In this document: one piece after another, positions 33,259 to 47,900 of the stretch | How the letters are laid out: each line of letters starts with the position of its first letter | Position numbering within the stretch: position 1 is the first letter of the stretch | Assembly: GCA_031308135.1 (NCBI GenBank) | Contig: JAHLJT010008756.1 | Location: 101,887,746 to 101,951,745 of the forward strand | Source: Acheta domesticus | Lineage: Eukaryota > Arthropoda > Insecta > Orthoptera > Gryllidae | Direction of reading: 5' to 3' | DNA: 64,000 nt | Made by a program: the position numbers and the translations under genes | The notes under the pieces: generated by a model | Databases searched by the model: none | Told to the model about the DNA's origin: nothing | Seen by the model: only the letters and a program-made list of their open reading frames with translations

Positions 33259-33800
33259 CGACGCGACGGCGCCCGCCGCGGCTCCGCCCCCACCCCGTCT
33301 CGTCCGCGCCCCCTCCGCCCCGGAGCCCCCGGCGAAACCCCCGCGCCGGCCCGGCCCCGCCCGCCGCGGCTCCAGCGAGACGCCGCGCGCCAGAGGGGGC
33401 CACCCGTTAGCCCTTTCGGCGTGCCTCAGGGTTACCTGTCACTGCCAGGGCAGAAACGGAAACTGCGAACCTCAACGTGAAAGGAAGATAACAAACACGG
33501 AAAGTGACGCACGCGTGGCGCAGCGCGCCACTCGTCAAAAGCGAAAAATCAAACACGGCGTTTAAAACTTTTTAAAGCCTAAATTGTAATTAATTCAACA
33601 GGCGGTGTTGTACAATAATAGGGAAGTTCTGTATTAATCATACAGCACAAAATTATTTTGTATTCAAGTCTGTGATTGTTGAAGAGTGATATTGAGAAAA
33701 TATATTTAAATAGATGTTAGTCACAAACCAGTGATGAGAATGTGCAATCTACAATATTACCGGTAATACATTCTTTTGTAATAAAAACCCACAACTATTT
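33259..33800 (+). other. Sb 3' UTR with candidate polyadenylation signal
   Basis: GC-rich for 300 bp after the stop, then abruptly AT-rich from about 33560. AATAAA at 33780-33785 is the first canonical signal after the stop. The strong composition break near 33560 also marks the change to low CpG. Confidence 0.5.
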
Positions 33801-34569
33801 CCAAAACCTTGTAACCACAACTCATATCCACATCAAACAGACGCTTGAACAGTGACTGTGAGTTGGCAAGCCAAAGAGGAAGTGCACACAGAATACACAA
33901 GGTGCAAGGTTAACCACTCAATGTATATAATTAAATGTTCAAATACATGGCCAAAATCGAAATTGAGTTGTCATTCTCCTCTGTCTTTCCAGCAAACTAA
34001 AACATAACTCCAATCTCCCAAAAACCTAAATGGGCGTAGGTAGTTCTTACTTTAATTTTCTTAAAAGCTTAAATCACTTCAGAATTTTGATTTTTTGTTT
34101 TTCTAAAGATGCTCTTACATTTCATAATATACTTCATTCACAAAATCTCACACTGTAAATGCACATTAGATGCATATACAAGCCTTGAGGATATCATATT
34201 CTATGCACGAAAATTAAGGAAAGGGTTGGGAGAAAAAGAGATCACAAACAAGAAAGGCCAGGGAATGATATCCTTTCTGTGTCATAATTCTTATAACACA
34301 GTTCTACTAGTTTTCTCTGGTGATACTATTTCTTCTATTGCTAAACAAATGAATCAACTTGTATAAAACTTTATTCAGAAAAGTTTTTATCACATAAAAG
34401 GCATCACATCCAAAATGCGTAATGGGCTATTTGTAAATGCTCCTAAATAAATTTCATAATAAAATGAAATCCCTGTCATTACATACAATATTTTCAAGAT
34501 ATGATTGGCATGAAACACATTTCATAATCAACCACAAGTTGACAAGTGTCATCACAGATACATTAAAAC

Positions 34570-34724
34570 CAGTGCTTGATTTATAAAATTTTAGGTCCCG
34601 GAATGCACCCCAAATTAATTATTACTTTGATAGAAATAGTTGTACATTATAACATATTATTTAATAATTATTTCTGAGGTACAGGAACGCCGTTCCGGTG
34701 TGTTTCACCAGAAATCAAGCCCTG
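34570..34724. mobile_element. hAT-type MITE, 155 bp, perfect target duplication
   Basis: Ends CAGTGCTTGATTT and AAATCAAGCCCTG are inverted. Both flanks are ATTAAAAC (34562-34569 and 34725-34732), a perfect 8-bp duplication. Non-coding interior. Confidence 0.85.
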
Positions 34725-36989
34725 ATTAAAACTATTTTGACATTAGCAGTATCTGAATCACAATTTATCATCATATAACAAAATATAAACAGCCACCTTG
34801 AAATCTACACAAAACTAAGTGAAATATTCACAACCTAACAAACCAATCCATCTTCAACAATTTCAAAATTTGACATTTCCCCAAGCTAACCTCTTTTTCA
34901 TGACACTTTCTCATTCAGTTAATAGAAAAGAACCACAAGAACAAACCATGAAAATACTTTCAGAATATGTCATTTATTGTTGATATTAATAGAAAGCATA
35001 AGTTGAAAATTCAAATTTTTTGCCAGAAAGCCAACTGTCTTTCAATGTGATTTCAGAACAGGAAACACATTAGCTGTAATACCTGGAAATGATTATTTAC
35101 AGTACTTCTAGAGCACCACATAACATCTCTGAAACATATTCATACACTGCAAACTTGATCTTGGACTTTGATCCTGCTAAATGAACTTGGGACTAAGCAA
35201 GCACACACTGACGCTAATACAGAGATACAGAAAGGCACTTACACGTTCACAGAGTTCACAATTCCTTTGATCAAACTAAACAACACATTATTTAAGCAGT
35301 GGCATGCATTAGCATGTAGAGAGAAGAAAAATAAAAAATAAAACAATAGATTTACTTATATTGAATATGCTTATGACAATAATTCAAATTTTTTGAAATA
35401 GCATTAAGAACTGATCTGCATTAGTCCAAAAATATAGTAGTACTTCAACTGACTATATTACGACAGAGGAAGCCCTGATGGATCACTTGCTTCAGATGCC
35501 TCTTCTGCTCAACATTTCAACCGAAAGCACCATTCTCTGCATCTTCAGAAGACATTGCAAATAGTTCTGCTACCATTACAATTTCCTTGTTTGTAAAATT
35601 TATCAAAATAAATCTGACACAAATTGGGCCTTGTAAATAATGCAAAGCTCTCTAAAAACAAGAAGTAATTACAAAATTCCATTAGATGTATTTATAACTC
35701 ATTGAAGTCATATTAACATTGAAAATATTTTCCAGAAATATCACAAAATATATAAGGAAAAACAACCGCTGGATAAACAAAAACTGTAGTAGTGCACTTT
35801 CATATTTATTTAAATTAATAAATGAAATCCAGAGAAGCTTTCCACTCAACTATTTAATGTGCAACAAATTGTGTCTTATCACAATACATGCTGGAAAAGA
35901 TTAATAAAAATATATCGGCAATTATTAAAAATTGTAAAAACACTGGCAGAAATAAGTTAAAGTATTTTCTATATAGAGATGGTATGAAATAACTTGGATA
36001 TGAAATCCATTGACAGCTGATGATACATTCATTTCTAAATTCAAAGTTCATCAATATCGAGCAAAACACCCATAACATACCCAGACTGTGCCTAATAAGA
36101 TTACATTAAAAATCTCACATTTGGGTTTAGGAACCACACAGATTGTCAACTCTCACGATTCACTGAATAGTGCTTATTGTGTGAGTCTAAGATTTTCAAT
36201 ATCCAAGAGTAATAAAAAAATCTTCAAATTCTCAAAGAAGGATCGTGATTGAACCACATTTCAGTCTGAAAATTGTCTCTGAAGAGACCTGGGAGTTAAT
36301 CTGATCCTGTATCACATATCAAATACAGAATTATAATTATTTATTTTGAGACTGTTTAAACCTCAACTCTTAAATATTAATCAACTACGGCCAAATGTGA
36401 TGAATTAGATACAATTAAAACAAAATTAATTACAAAAAGTGATAAGTACAATTGAGTATGAAAGAGAACATCATATTTTCAAAGTGATGATTTCAGGCAA
36501 ATTAACCATTTACTTTCACATGCAATTTGTACACCTGTTAGTGTTGGGAAGTGCAGTGCACCAAGGAAGTTTCTCTGCACCAATCCAAATCAGTGGGGAG
36601 CGAATTTCTATGATTTTGCATTTTTTTCTTCATTGCTTCAGGGCATAGCTAAGAGTAATTTCTTGACATTTGGTTAGAATTGGATGCTTTGTAGACTAAT
36701 TTGTTGGTGCATTTTTGATTGAATTTTCCTGTTGCGGCATATTCATGTAATTACGGCAGCATATTTTGCATATTTTTTTAAAATAGAGAAAACTTTTCAA
36801 ATTTTCATAGAATCTATTTGTGAGCGTTCATTGCTAGGAAAAGATTGTCACAATTTTCTTTTTTTTTCTACAGATTATAAAGTACTTGTGCAAATGAAGG
36901 ATATTTCTTGATATCGTATTTTTAAACCAGGTAGAAAAAGTGAAAGAAGACCTACAATGTACGTACTTCACTAAGGTGCATATTTACTT

Positions 36990-37180
36990 GATGAAATGAA
37001 TATTGTTAATGAAATATTGAAATTGAAAAATGAAATATTGTTAATTTTAATTGCATATTAAAGTGCATATTTCAGAATTTTCAGGTCATAAATGCATATT
37101 ATAGTGCATATTTAACAATTTTTAGGTCATAAATGCATATTTTAAAAAGCATATTTCAAGAATTTTTAGGGCATAAAAAT
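36990..37180 (+). repeat. degenerate ~56-bp tandem repeat
   Basis: Three units built on GCATATTAAAGTGCATATTT followed by CAGAATTTTCAGGTCATAAAT, progressively diverged. A compositionally similar ATTTACATATTTTACTC-type cluster lies at 63120-63300. Function unknown. Confidence 0.6.
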
Positions 37181-40100
37181 CCACTCCCTACAAATTAGGG
37201 TCTATTATAAATTGCATTTATGTTAGTAGCAACCAGATCACTGGGAAACTAGTGAAGAGGACAATACCTCCAGCATCTACAATTGTGGTGAATAAACAAT
37301 TTTTTTTTGTTATAAGCTGCAGCTTGTGCTACCAACATAACTTTTATTGCAAGCTCTCTCACTAGCATTTTGCCACACGGAGAGATTGAGTGGAGAGATT
37401 TTCCTGGTACACTATATTTACCTTTATTTTATCATCATGTAACACAGCAAGCAAATTGTGAACTGTAAAACAGAAACGAATTAAACTGAAGAAAAATTGT
37501 AATCAGCTTTCTAAGAGTTTTCCTTAAGTAAATTAATTTTGTTTTCATGGTCATTTATTTTTGAGTCATACATCTCAAGTTGAAAATCTCTCATACAGAG
37601 AGAAAAGAGCTAAATTTGTGCAGATTTTCAAATTCTCAAGTATAGTTTACAGATTGCCTTTTGTCAGCTTTATTGTACTTAGCTGTTATGATAATTCATT
37701 GTGGGAAAAACTATATTCTGGTTTATTAATGAATGAATATGTAAAATACATCTAGTTATTTTCTTCCACAGATTACTTAACAAAAGCCTCCCCATTCCAC
37801 TAGAATTCAACCAGCGACCCTACATTGTATGAACAGCAGACAGATTCCTAAGGTCTTTACACTAATGCCAAATTCATGTGAAAGCAACCGCTTTCCTCAC
37901 TTTGTTCATGTGCAATTTTAATTAACTTGTATTCTTAAACAATACATGAAAACATATGAATCGTTACGTAAATAAAAAGTAACAATGTATATAAATAACA
38001 TTTGAAAAACAGATATGAATCCTTCAGTATTTGGTTCATCCTTGAAAAAATTTTTAAACTATCCTACATTTTCAAGGATATTAGTGTAAAAAATCTTTTA
38101 ATAGGTATGTGGGGCACCAGGGAGTGACTGCGACTCACAACCAAAAGCAATACGCAATTTAGGCAAAAGGTTTTGCCTTCTTCTATCTTTTCTCAATATA
38201 TTATGTTCCTGCTTTTTAATCACAAAACTGCAATAATGATATTTAAGAAGAAAAAACAAAGTTCCATGCTGAATTATCCTCAATTAAGAGTTAAAGACCT
38301 TAAAACCTCATTCTTATTAGATTGTTTACAAATTCGGAACTTCCTTTTTCTTTTCACTACACCTAAAAATTCTGTTACTCAGAAAAATAAAAATCTGAAC
38401 TTAACTAGCAGTTATAGGATTATTACATACAATGTTTAAAAATGTGATGCACAATGATAATATTGACAATTTGTTCATATTGTATGGAATATAAGTTTTG
38501 AACCATTCTGCACACGAATTTATTACTTTATGAAATGCAATGTACACAATTAAAAAATTAACATTAATAACAATGATTCAACTCAAAAAATTCTTGAGAC
38601 CAAACTCATCAAAACAAACATTCAATAGGGTTTTGTTCTATAGAAAAAAAAATTATAAAGTATAGCTCATTAATAGAAAAATTAAATAATGAATCTGGAG
38701 GATTGAAATACATTTCAATAAGCATCCTCAAAACTTGATAAAATGGAGGGAAGATATAGTAATAATTTAAACTTTCAGTCTATTCTCACATTTCCAAAGA
38801 TTTAAGTTGAATAATAAATGCAATTTGTCTACAAGAATGCAAGAAATAATTCATTTCTAAATTATTTTCATGTTACAAATATATTGAAAAGAATGTTAAA
38901 TAAACAAAATAATAATCTACATTCTTCTATCCTTAATAATTAGGACAAAAGGATCTTGTAAAATCATTGGCATAACAATTACAGGAATTCCCATATGAAA
39001 GGATTAAAAATATACTCATTTGTGTTCAAATACAAATTTTCAATATTGGAATGTTTTGAATGGCTGCAACCCCTTCCACAGTGCACTTTCTTTTCCTTTC
39101 CCCAGTGCCTCAATGCCCAGTACTGAGTCACAACATTTTCTTCAGCATATAATACATCCTCAAATTTTCACTTCTTTCCCTTTTATTAATAAAATAAGCC
39201 TACATATTACGCTCCCTCGGGGAAATGTTAATTGCATAGCCAGGTCACTTGGAATGTTAAATCAAATACAAACAAAATCTCACTTTTTTTTTCCAGAACT
39301 TACGTTTTCTCAATGTTTTTAAAAGCTGTTTCCCAGTTCCTTCAATACCACTGCGTTCACAACCTTAAAGTATCCCTGCTTTCATACTAGCGAAATTAAA
39401 ATTTCCAACAATTTATATGTTTTTCTTTACTGCACAAATACAAAGAAGAAAATGTTTTGTTGTGGATATGTAGTACTTGTTCTTTAACACCTACCACACA
39501 AAATATTTGACTGTTTGTGATTAGGAGAAGTTGGAATTACTCCCATTGAGAGCAGCCAGATTTTTTGCTTCTTTATCACACGATTATCTTAGTCAAGCAA
39601 TCTCAGATCAATACACACGATTATTTCCATTTACAGGACTTCCATTTCTTGCACAATTATGTTTACTTCGGCTGTGCTTTGTGAGGTATATGATAATACC
39701 TTTTGTTCTTATGTACTGTGGTTTTACAAATCATGACATAAGCATGAAAAAGTAATGTTTGAGTTTTCAGTGTACGGTTTTAAAAAAGGTTTAGAGTTCA
39801 CATGATAATATGGTTTCAAAATGATAGAAAAAGTTTTTGATCACTAGAAATAATTATAGAAAATACGAGAATTAGCCACAGTGTATTTTGAAGTAGTTTT
39901 AAGACCAAAGAAACCCAACAATTCCTCACAAAGGTTACTATTATTAATAGAAGTTAATTAGTAATGTACTGCATTTTACTATTCAAAAGTAATTTCTCAT
40001 GATTTATACTATTTTTCCAGAAAAAGTGTAGAAGAAGAATTTTACAGTAGTTCACCAAGAGGCATTTAGAAAAACTACCAAGCAGAAGAAAATTTCTGAT

Positions 40101-41702
40101 CTTATCCTTTCAGCAATCAAACTAAATTTCCAAGGTCAATGATTTAACAATATCCTTATGTTTGTAAAGTTGTATTTACAATAAAAATAGACAACGAACA
40201 TTTTTAATCATTCACACAAACATTAGTTTCACTACCTGAAATACTATTTATATAGTGAATATTTTTTTGTCAGCATACATTTGTCCATTAAATTATCTGA
40301 TCATTCTGCAAAATAAAATAAAATTGAAGCACCAAAAATTACATTCTCACTGATTTAAAGAGAATGACATGCACAACACACAATTGGAAAAAAACTACAA
40401 TAAAATCTGTAATTGTCTTTGGTACTGTTATGACAAGAAAAATGTTTAAGTAATAAAAACGCCCTTTCATAAACAATTTAATACAATACTTTCTTGCTTA
40501 ATATAAAAGCTGGTATGACTATTTTTTTTAAATGGAGAGATACATGGAGCAGATGCTGAAGTACGATACTCCTCAGCTAAGTTTATTAAACATAATTTGA
40601 AAGTAATTTCCTATATTTTCTTAAGCACAAAATATATCAAAAATGAAAGAGTACATAAACATATCTTTCAAGATACAAATTACATTAACTGTTAAATAAC
40701 TTTCTAAATAGTATATACTACATAAAAAATGTAATTATTTTATCAAAATGCAATCGCAGCTATCAATCCATAGGATAATGGAAGTGGTGCAAAACAATTC
40801 TCAAGAAACTCATTGCCCTGAAAGGTATTGTTCTTGTACTTCAGTTTTTGATCTCCTCTTACAGATACAATCAACAGTCTAAATATAACTCAAGCACTTT
40901 AAAGGAATAAAATATAAATGTTTTTTTCAATTTCTCCACTCATGACATTTCTAACAATCAATCAGACATGCAAAGCCTGAGCTACCAAAGACCATTTACA
41001 TTTATCTTTCAAAGTAAACATCAAATTTTATACCTCTTTAGCCACAAGAGATATTTTTACAATAATAAAATATCATCATCATCATCATCATTTAAACCCA
41101 TGAAATATTCTTGGAGACTCATATGTCCCTACTTTTTTAACAGTTTTGGAAGAGGCAAACAGAGAGGGAAAAATTAATTGCAAATGCAAAACATACTCTT
41201 GCATTATCAGCTTCAGTCTATGATGGAAACACTGAAACTTTCTGCTTTAGTATAACTTCTCTTATGGATGGTTGGTATTTGCTGTCACAATCAACATATA
41301 GTTGAGATGCAAATATTTCCCTTTCCATAAAATATTTTGAATATGCCAAATGAGTTTTGTTGGCTTTATCAGTTCTCTTTGTCTACCTAGAATTATATTG
41401 GTAAAAATACAATGACACTCCAAACATGACATTTCTCATTCCAATTCACCGTGGGCTTCAATACAGAGGAGATATAGATTGCAGCACTTTCACCTCACGC
41501 TCTAACACTAGAGTTTTAAGGAACATATTTGATAAAACTCTTGTATCGAAATTATGACACAGCACATTTCAAAACAACACCAAAAACACAATCTGTTGGT
41601 TGTGATTGTTTTATGAAAATCTTCTAAATAATTACAAAGCTTTCCAAACAAAATTGCACATTTTGTTGAGTTTTCAGAAGACCCAGATCAACAGGCAAGG
41701 TG

Positions 41703-41924
41703 TCAGGGAACAGGATGTGAATCTAGCGCAGCTATGTGTTTACGTAGACAAGTCATCCATTCCAGCAGCGATGAGGCGAAGGCTTGATCCAAGATTGCCT
41801 GAGGCACCCAGCCACCCAGTTCTGTATCGCACAGCCATCGTAAGCGAGTGGATCCTGGAGTCAGGCCTGGTTCCAGAACCCAGCACGATGGGCCCTGAGG
41901 GGCATCATAGGACAACAGTGAAGC
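41703..41924 (-). CDS. Start1: Start1 last exon: START C-terminal helix and stop
   Basis: Acceptor ATTCTCTTAG at 41925; an in-frame TAG is inside the acceptor, which fixes the boundary. Encodes CWVLEPGLTPGSTRLRWLCD, TELGGWVPQ and the C-terminal amphipathic helix AFASSLLEWMTCLRKHIAAL, then TGA. Confidence 0.9.
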   Translation of the reverse strand, partial: ASLLSYDAPQGPSCWVLEPGLTPGSTRLRWLCDTELGGWVPQAILDQAFASSLLEWMTCLRKHIAALDSHPVP

Positions 41925-44900
41925 CTAAGAGAATGCCTTCTGTCTCAGGGACAGAATAAGTTATTCAGAGATCTTTCACTTAAAAGAACCTTGCATTAAT
42001 TTCTCAAGTCAGCACAAAGACAAATTGAAAAATAAAATTGAAACTTTCCTGTTATTTGATTCTTTATTATGTGATCTGGTATCACGTGTAACGCATCCAT
42101 TTTTGTGCGAATAAATCAGTATGAATCTGATGAACCTTATTACATGTTTGCAAACTCCAAAAGCTGATCTTTTACCAATTGAAAACTCCCAATAAATTAT
42201 TGAAGCTGAACACAATGGTACAATTTTATCAACAATTGACACAACTACACCAAACAATCTTTTGAGACACTTGAGATACTAACAATTGCAAGAAAGAAAA
42301 AGGTAGCAAGTAAATCAAATGATAATCAACTAATTTTATAAATAAAATATTATTAAAACTGCAAAAAAAGCATAACAAACAAATTAACTATAAACATTTT
42401 GTAGTTTATTTGTTTTTTATCCTCTTTTTACTCGAGCCAAGCAAAGAGGCCATCCATATTCCAATATGCATAGAAGAGCAGAGAGAACCTTACCTGAGTT
42501 CCACGTATGGGCTTTGACTTAGGAGGGGCAGCTGCATGGGTTGTGCTCACAGCGAGAAGAGTAATGGCATTTTGTCGCTTCTCCCAGTGACGTAAAGTTA
42601 CAAAGTCTCTAGGGGCAACCAAACCACCTCCTCCTTCTGCCATCACTTGGTAGCTAATATCTGTTTGCTCATCTATTACCTTGTAAACATGACATTTACT
42701 TATTATTAAAGTTTTCAAATACTGAAGGAAGGGACAAAAATAATGTTTTATTATATTTACTTGAATGGTTGAACAATTATTATTGTTTGCATGTTTAACA
42801 CATTTGGGTCATAGCCTTTACATTCTAAGGGCACAGATGAGTTATGATAACCTGCAAATCCATGTGCACGCAGTTTGTACTGCATTTTTACTTTGATCAC
42901 AGCATTTCTCCATTCATTGACAATCATGGAGGTTCCTACACTAATACAGTACATGAAAATTCCACTCAATTTCATTTCTTGCTTTTCAAGTTGTACCCAA
43001 CTGCTTCAGAATACATGGAAGAGTAAGCACAACGCATATGGCAAGTCAGATGGTTTCCAAAATTATCACAGAAAAGGAAACTATTCTCAATAAAAACTAA
43101 TGTTCTCTTTATTATTGTATTAGATAATAAAGGAATTTAATGTTTAATGTTGAAATATAAACAAAATTTGTAAGAATTTAATTGATATAAACAAGTTAAA
43201 CTTTTTGGGGTACAAAATTTCTTTAACACATATTCAAAAATCTTCTGAACTAACAACATAAACAAAAATTGATACACCTTTTTGAAAGAAGATTTGTTTC
43301 TTTACAACAAACAAATCAATCAATAATTGTGGCCATGACATGAGTTTAGGAGCCATGCACAAATAAATATATCCACAAATTTGTGAGGAAAGAAAGGTGG
43401 AGAGGGAGATTGTGACCTGAATGTGTTAATACAACAAAAACGAAATATTTCCAAATAAATTTTGATTTTCTACACTTAATCAGAGTGAATATTGTAAGTA
43501 TACATTATTTACATTAATTATTTATTTCATGCATGTTAAACTGCCATGTTTGTTTTCATTGTTTTTAAAAAAACAGACAAAGTTTGGATCACAATAATAA
43601 CTTCAATATAAACCTGCAGTTCATGATGAAATAATTTCTTTCAATGAATTAGTTAATACTCAATAAAACTTATATAGTTTAACACCATTTTCAACCAGAA
43701 AAATTAGCAAAATAAAAACAATGAATCCCCTTTAAATTTTTGGGCTAGTATTACCATGGTAATCTTATGCATGTTAAAAAATCTTTGCTGAAAGCATTAA
43801 ATATTAACATAAAGAAATCTATTTTATATGAAAAATAAGAAAAGAAGGTTTATTCAACATTTATAAATGTTAAAAGTATTAAACTAAAAGAGATTCCATA
43901 AAAAATACACATATACAACAGGAAAAGTCACACAGGAAGACAATTACACAGGAAAAGTCTTTATTATTAAAAACTAAACAAGTATATATTACTAACAAGA
44001 AACGTGTAGTAGCATCAATTTTACCTCAAGGCGCCTTGCCAGTGCTAGTTGTGTATTCCAAACAGGGCTGCTATCCAACTCATTGAACAAAAGGTGCAAT
44101 AACCGTTGAGGAGTTGTATTCACTTGACCCTGAATCCAAATAAAAAAGAGAATTGCTTAAGAACTTAAAGCATTTATCATTTGTCAATCATTAAAATACC
44201 CATAAAATTTAATTTGTTAATCATCAAATATCATGGCAAAAAAAACATCAGTTTAGCACACAAAGAATCTAAAAGTAGAAAAAAGCTACATTACTGGTTT
44301 TGATTACTTTCAACATCAACACAACAGTTCAAGAACACTTTTTTTTTTTCCAAAATGAAAATATATGACATAACATTAGGAAAAACTAACTGTATTATTG
44401 AGAGAACATCATAGACAGCAAACTAATAATGAAATTCATATTCAACATCATTAATTATATCCCAAGAATATAAAGACTTCCCAACAAAATTCTCACCTCT
44501 ACTCGATACAGTCTGCCACCTGAAGGCTTCCGCTTACTCTCTACAATATCCCCATTTGGAGCTTCCTTCTCTAGACGCCAATCAGAAGAAACAAGAGTTC
44601 GGCGTGCTGCCTGCAATGCTTCATTGGCTACTGATTTAATAGTTGAACACTGTAAACAAAACATTCAAATTTAGTTTCTAATAAATTCAATGTTTCCCCT
44701 TTTAAAACACAAATGTTGTTACATGTCAGTTCATACAACCCAACCACAAACCAGAGGAAACGACATTTGTCAAACATCACACATACCTTAACTGATTCTG
44801 CAATGATGACTGTGTAAGTAAAAAGTGGTAAAGGTGTGCACTAGAATATTGCATCAAAAGTTTCATGTTGCTTTATTGTACGTATAGAAAGGTGCACAAA

Positions 44901-47900
44901 GGATGCAAGATAACGTGTGTACACATATGTAAGCAAGCATGCACTCATATGTGTACGTGAGGAGAAACGGAATAGGAAAAAGAGATAATGTGAAAAAAGA
45001 GAAGAGAAATTCCATAGGAGTTGAGGAGTGAAGAGAAAAACTACGGGAGCTACAACAGTGCATACTTTCTCGCATTATTTGTAGCTGCTCACATTATTTC
45101 CAGCACATCCATACAAGGCAAGCAATGATAATTTCACATATAAATTGAACATCCAGAACTAAAGGCCATCCAATATATCACATTATAAATGCATTCAAGT
45201 GATTGACTGATTAGAGATTCTGGGCTTGTCAAAGGATAAGGTCATTAGTCCCGTAAGTGTGGTGCGCGATTTATTGCAGATGGCATCGGTGATCTTCCCC
45301 ATTGACCTACTGTCAACTCATGGGGTTTTTCCACAATCAAGTATCTCTCTCCAGCGCCTCACCGTCTCAGTCAGGACAAAGCTCTAAGCTCCCAACGAGT
45401 CTCCTGGCATAACGGTAGTGTAGAGCACATAAGAGAGTGTGTGTGTAAGAAGGGGTGAAGATAGGCCTAGGAAGAGGAAGGAAAGATAGCATGCATCTGT
45501 GTCCTATCTGTTAGAGTACTGCTCTGGCATTTTGGTGTTCTCGTGTTTACTGGAGAAACAACGAAAAATAAGGAGAAAAAAAAAAATCAGAACAGCCACC
45601 CACTAAAATTCTCCTGCAAATTCAACTGCAACTGAATTCGACGTAGATATCTAGCTAGTGTAGAAAATCCTACCACCATCAGGACTTGAACTTAGGACCT
45701 CCCAGTCAGAGTCACTGCAGTGAAATCAGTTGATGCCCTGAGACACCTCTTGGTGAATGAATACGTTCAAAACGACAATATCATTACCTTATGCCTATCT
45801 GTACATACATTCTTCCTGACTTAATAAAGTCATATATATCATTTTATTGAACATAAAGAACATTAACATTAACATTAAATACATCTTTCCCATCTTGTGG
45901 TAATATAAAATTATCATAATAAAAGTTCATAAAAAATTATGGTATTCAATTTTTCTTTAATTTCAAGCCTAAATCTCTTTTTTAACTGAGAAAACCTAAT
46001 TGGGCTAATTACAATTAAGGTTTGCGAATTGCTTGAAAGAACATACATCAATACATTGAGAATACAAATTGGACAACAGAGTAAAAATCTGCATAATAAT
46101 ATTGGAGTTTTCAATAATAAATTATAATTGAAATTAATTAAATTCTTTCATATCCTTTTGATCTATTCCTGTTCTCCAATGACTTTACTTGTGGCCAGTA
46201 GTTGGTGAGACACCTGTGTATATTTCATTAATTTCAAGTAGAAATTTTATGAAAACTACAAGTTTTTTTCAAACAAATACATATACATGACAGTTTTTAA
46301 TGAGCTGATCTTGCATTTTGTAATTTCTAAATCTCAAGGTTCTGGAATTTTCAAAAATACAGTGTGCAACAAAAATGAGACTTATGCCATTCTTTTTAGC
46401 ATCCCTTCTTTTATTCATGGAAAGAATTTAGAGAAAAATTTGGAACGGTTCTTGAAAAAATAATTTTTTTTAGAAACTGCATAAATTTAAATCACAAATT
46501 ACTCGAAAACTTCTCATTTGTTTCCAAAAAATTGTACATGTCCTTCTTTAAAGTGCTGTTTTTACAACAGACTTTGTTGGAGGCAAAAATTTCTATCTTC
46601 AATTATGTAGTTTTGAAATTAACTTTTTGCAATTTTTGAAAAAAATGGAGAGATAGTCGAAAATGGGACTAACACCGTATTTTCTGCCACCCCTTACTAC
46701 ATATGAAAAGAAAATTTAAAGATCAAATTTGGAGCTGTTATGAGAAAAATTATTATTTTTATTGCCTACATTTGGTGCAAAATCACGAGCAAAGGCTCAT
46801 ATTTTTTTTTAAATTGAACATGACCACATTTCCAGATCTGTCTTTACGAAAAAATCTCTATTTTCAATATTCTAGTTGTAGGAAGAAGCCCACACAATAA
46901 ACTTTTGCAATTTTAAAAAAATCTAGGATTTCAATGAACATGAGACCTGCACCATTCTCTTAAGCATTCTTTATGCTATCTGACAACAAAATTTAATAAA
47001 ATAATTTGGACCCGTGTTTTTGAAAATTCTGAAAATGTCTCAGGGGCTTCATGATAAGTGCCCCCAAAATTAAAATATGGGTTTCAAAATTATGGGGTCA
47101 GACATCAGCCAGATCGATTGGGGAATATCAGTTTGGGAGAAAATTGGCTGAACGGTTTTAGAGCTAGCACTGACAGATGGACAAACAGATGTTTTGCCGT
47201 CAATCAATTTGTCAGTTTCAAGGACCCACAAAACTTACGACTACACAAAATGATAGAGGAAGTAATTTACTATACATAGGGACAAGATTCATCCACATTT
47301 TTGTTATCAGGGTCCAGCAATAAGAATTAAGCAAGAAATAAGAATTAAGCAAGAAATAAGAATTAAGCAAGAAATAAGAATTAAGCAAGAAATAAGAGCA
47401 AGAAAGTAAAAAGGAAGAGAGGAGTGCATGTGCAAATGCGTATTGATGTGACTGTTCCCTCCATAGTCAATAGATTTTTTTCTTTAATTAATTAAAGAAA
47501 TTTTAGTCATTTATTTGATTAATTAAAAGATTAATTTTAGCCATTTATTTGAAACTTGCAGTAGTTTGGAATATGTTAGCCAACCAAATCATTTTATGAA
47601 TTCAATTAACTCATTGTCACTCAATTTTTCATTCTGTACTGAGGCTTTTAATTGAACATGGGGTTAAAACTACACATATATATTCACTTCACCATTTAAG
47701 ACCTGTTAAATTAAGGCATATATGCACAAACACACACACACACAAAAACACATCAAAGTAATATTTTTATCTTGGTTTCAAAAGAAAGAAAACACAATAT
47801 CATATACCAAACTCCACTGGTCACTCAACTATCTCATCAAAAAACACCTTCCATCGTATATAAATTACCTTATGGTTTGGTTGTTCAAAATTATTTAGAA

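Larger units (their letters stand above)
33801..41702. other. CpG-poor AT-rich interval between convergent genes
   Basis: No protein-coding exon, tRNA or clear autonomous transposon. It contains one hAT MITE (34570-34724), a short tandem repeat (about 36990-37180) and an ATC microsatellite (41070-41091). It may in part be a long 3' UTR of the minus-strand START-domain gene, but no polyadenylation signal can be singled out. Confidence 0.5.

Noticed and set aside
35298..35330. hAT-like start CAGTGGCATGCATTAG
   Set aside because: No matching inverted end or target duplication was found downstream.
47321..47396. CRISPR-like regular repeat
   Set aside because: An uninterrupted 18-bp tandem repeat without spacers in insect DNA; a microsatellite-type expansion.
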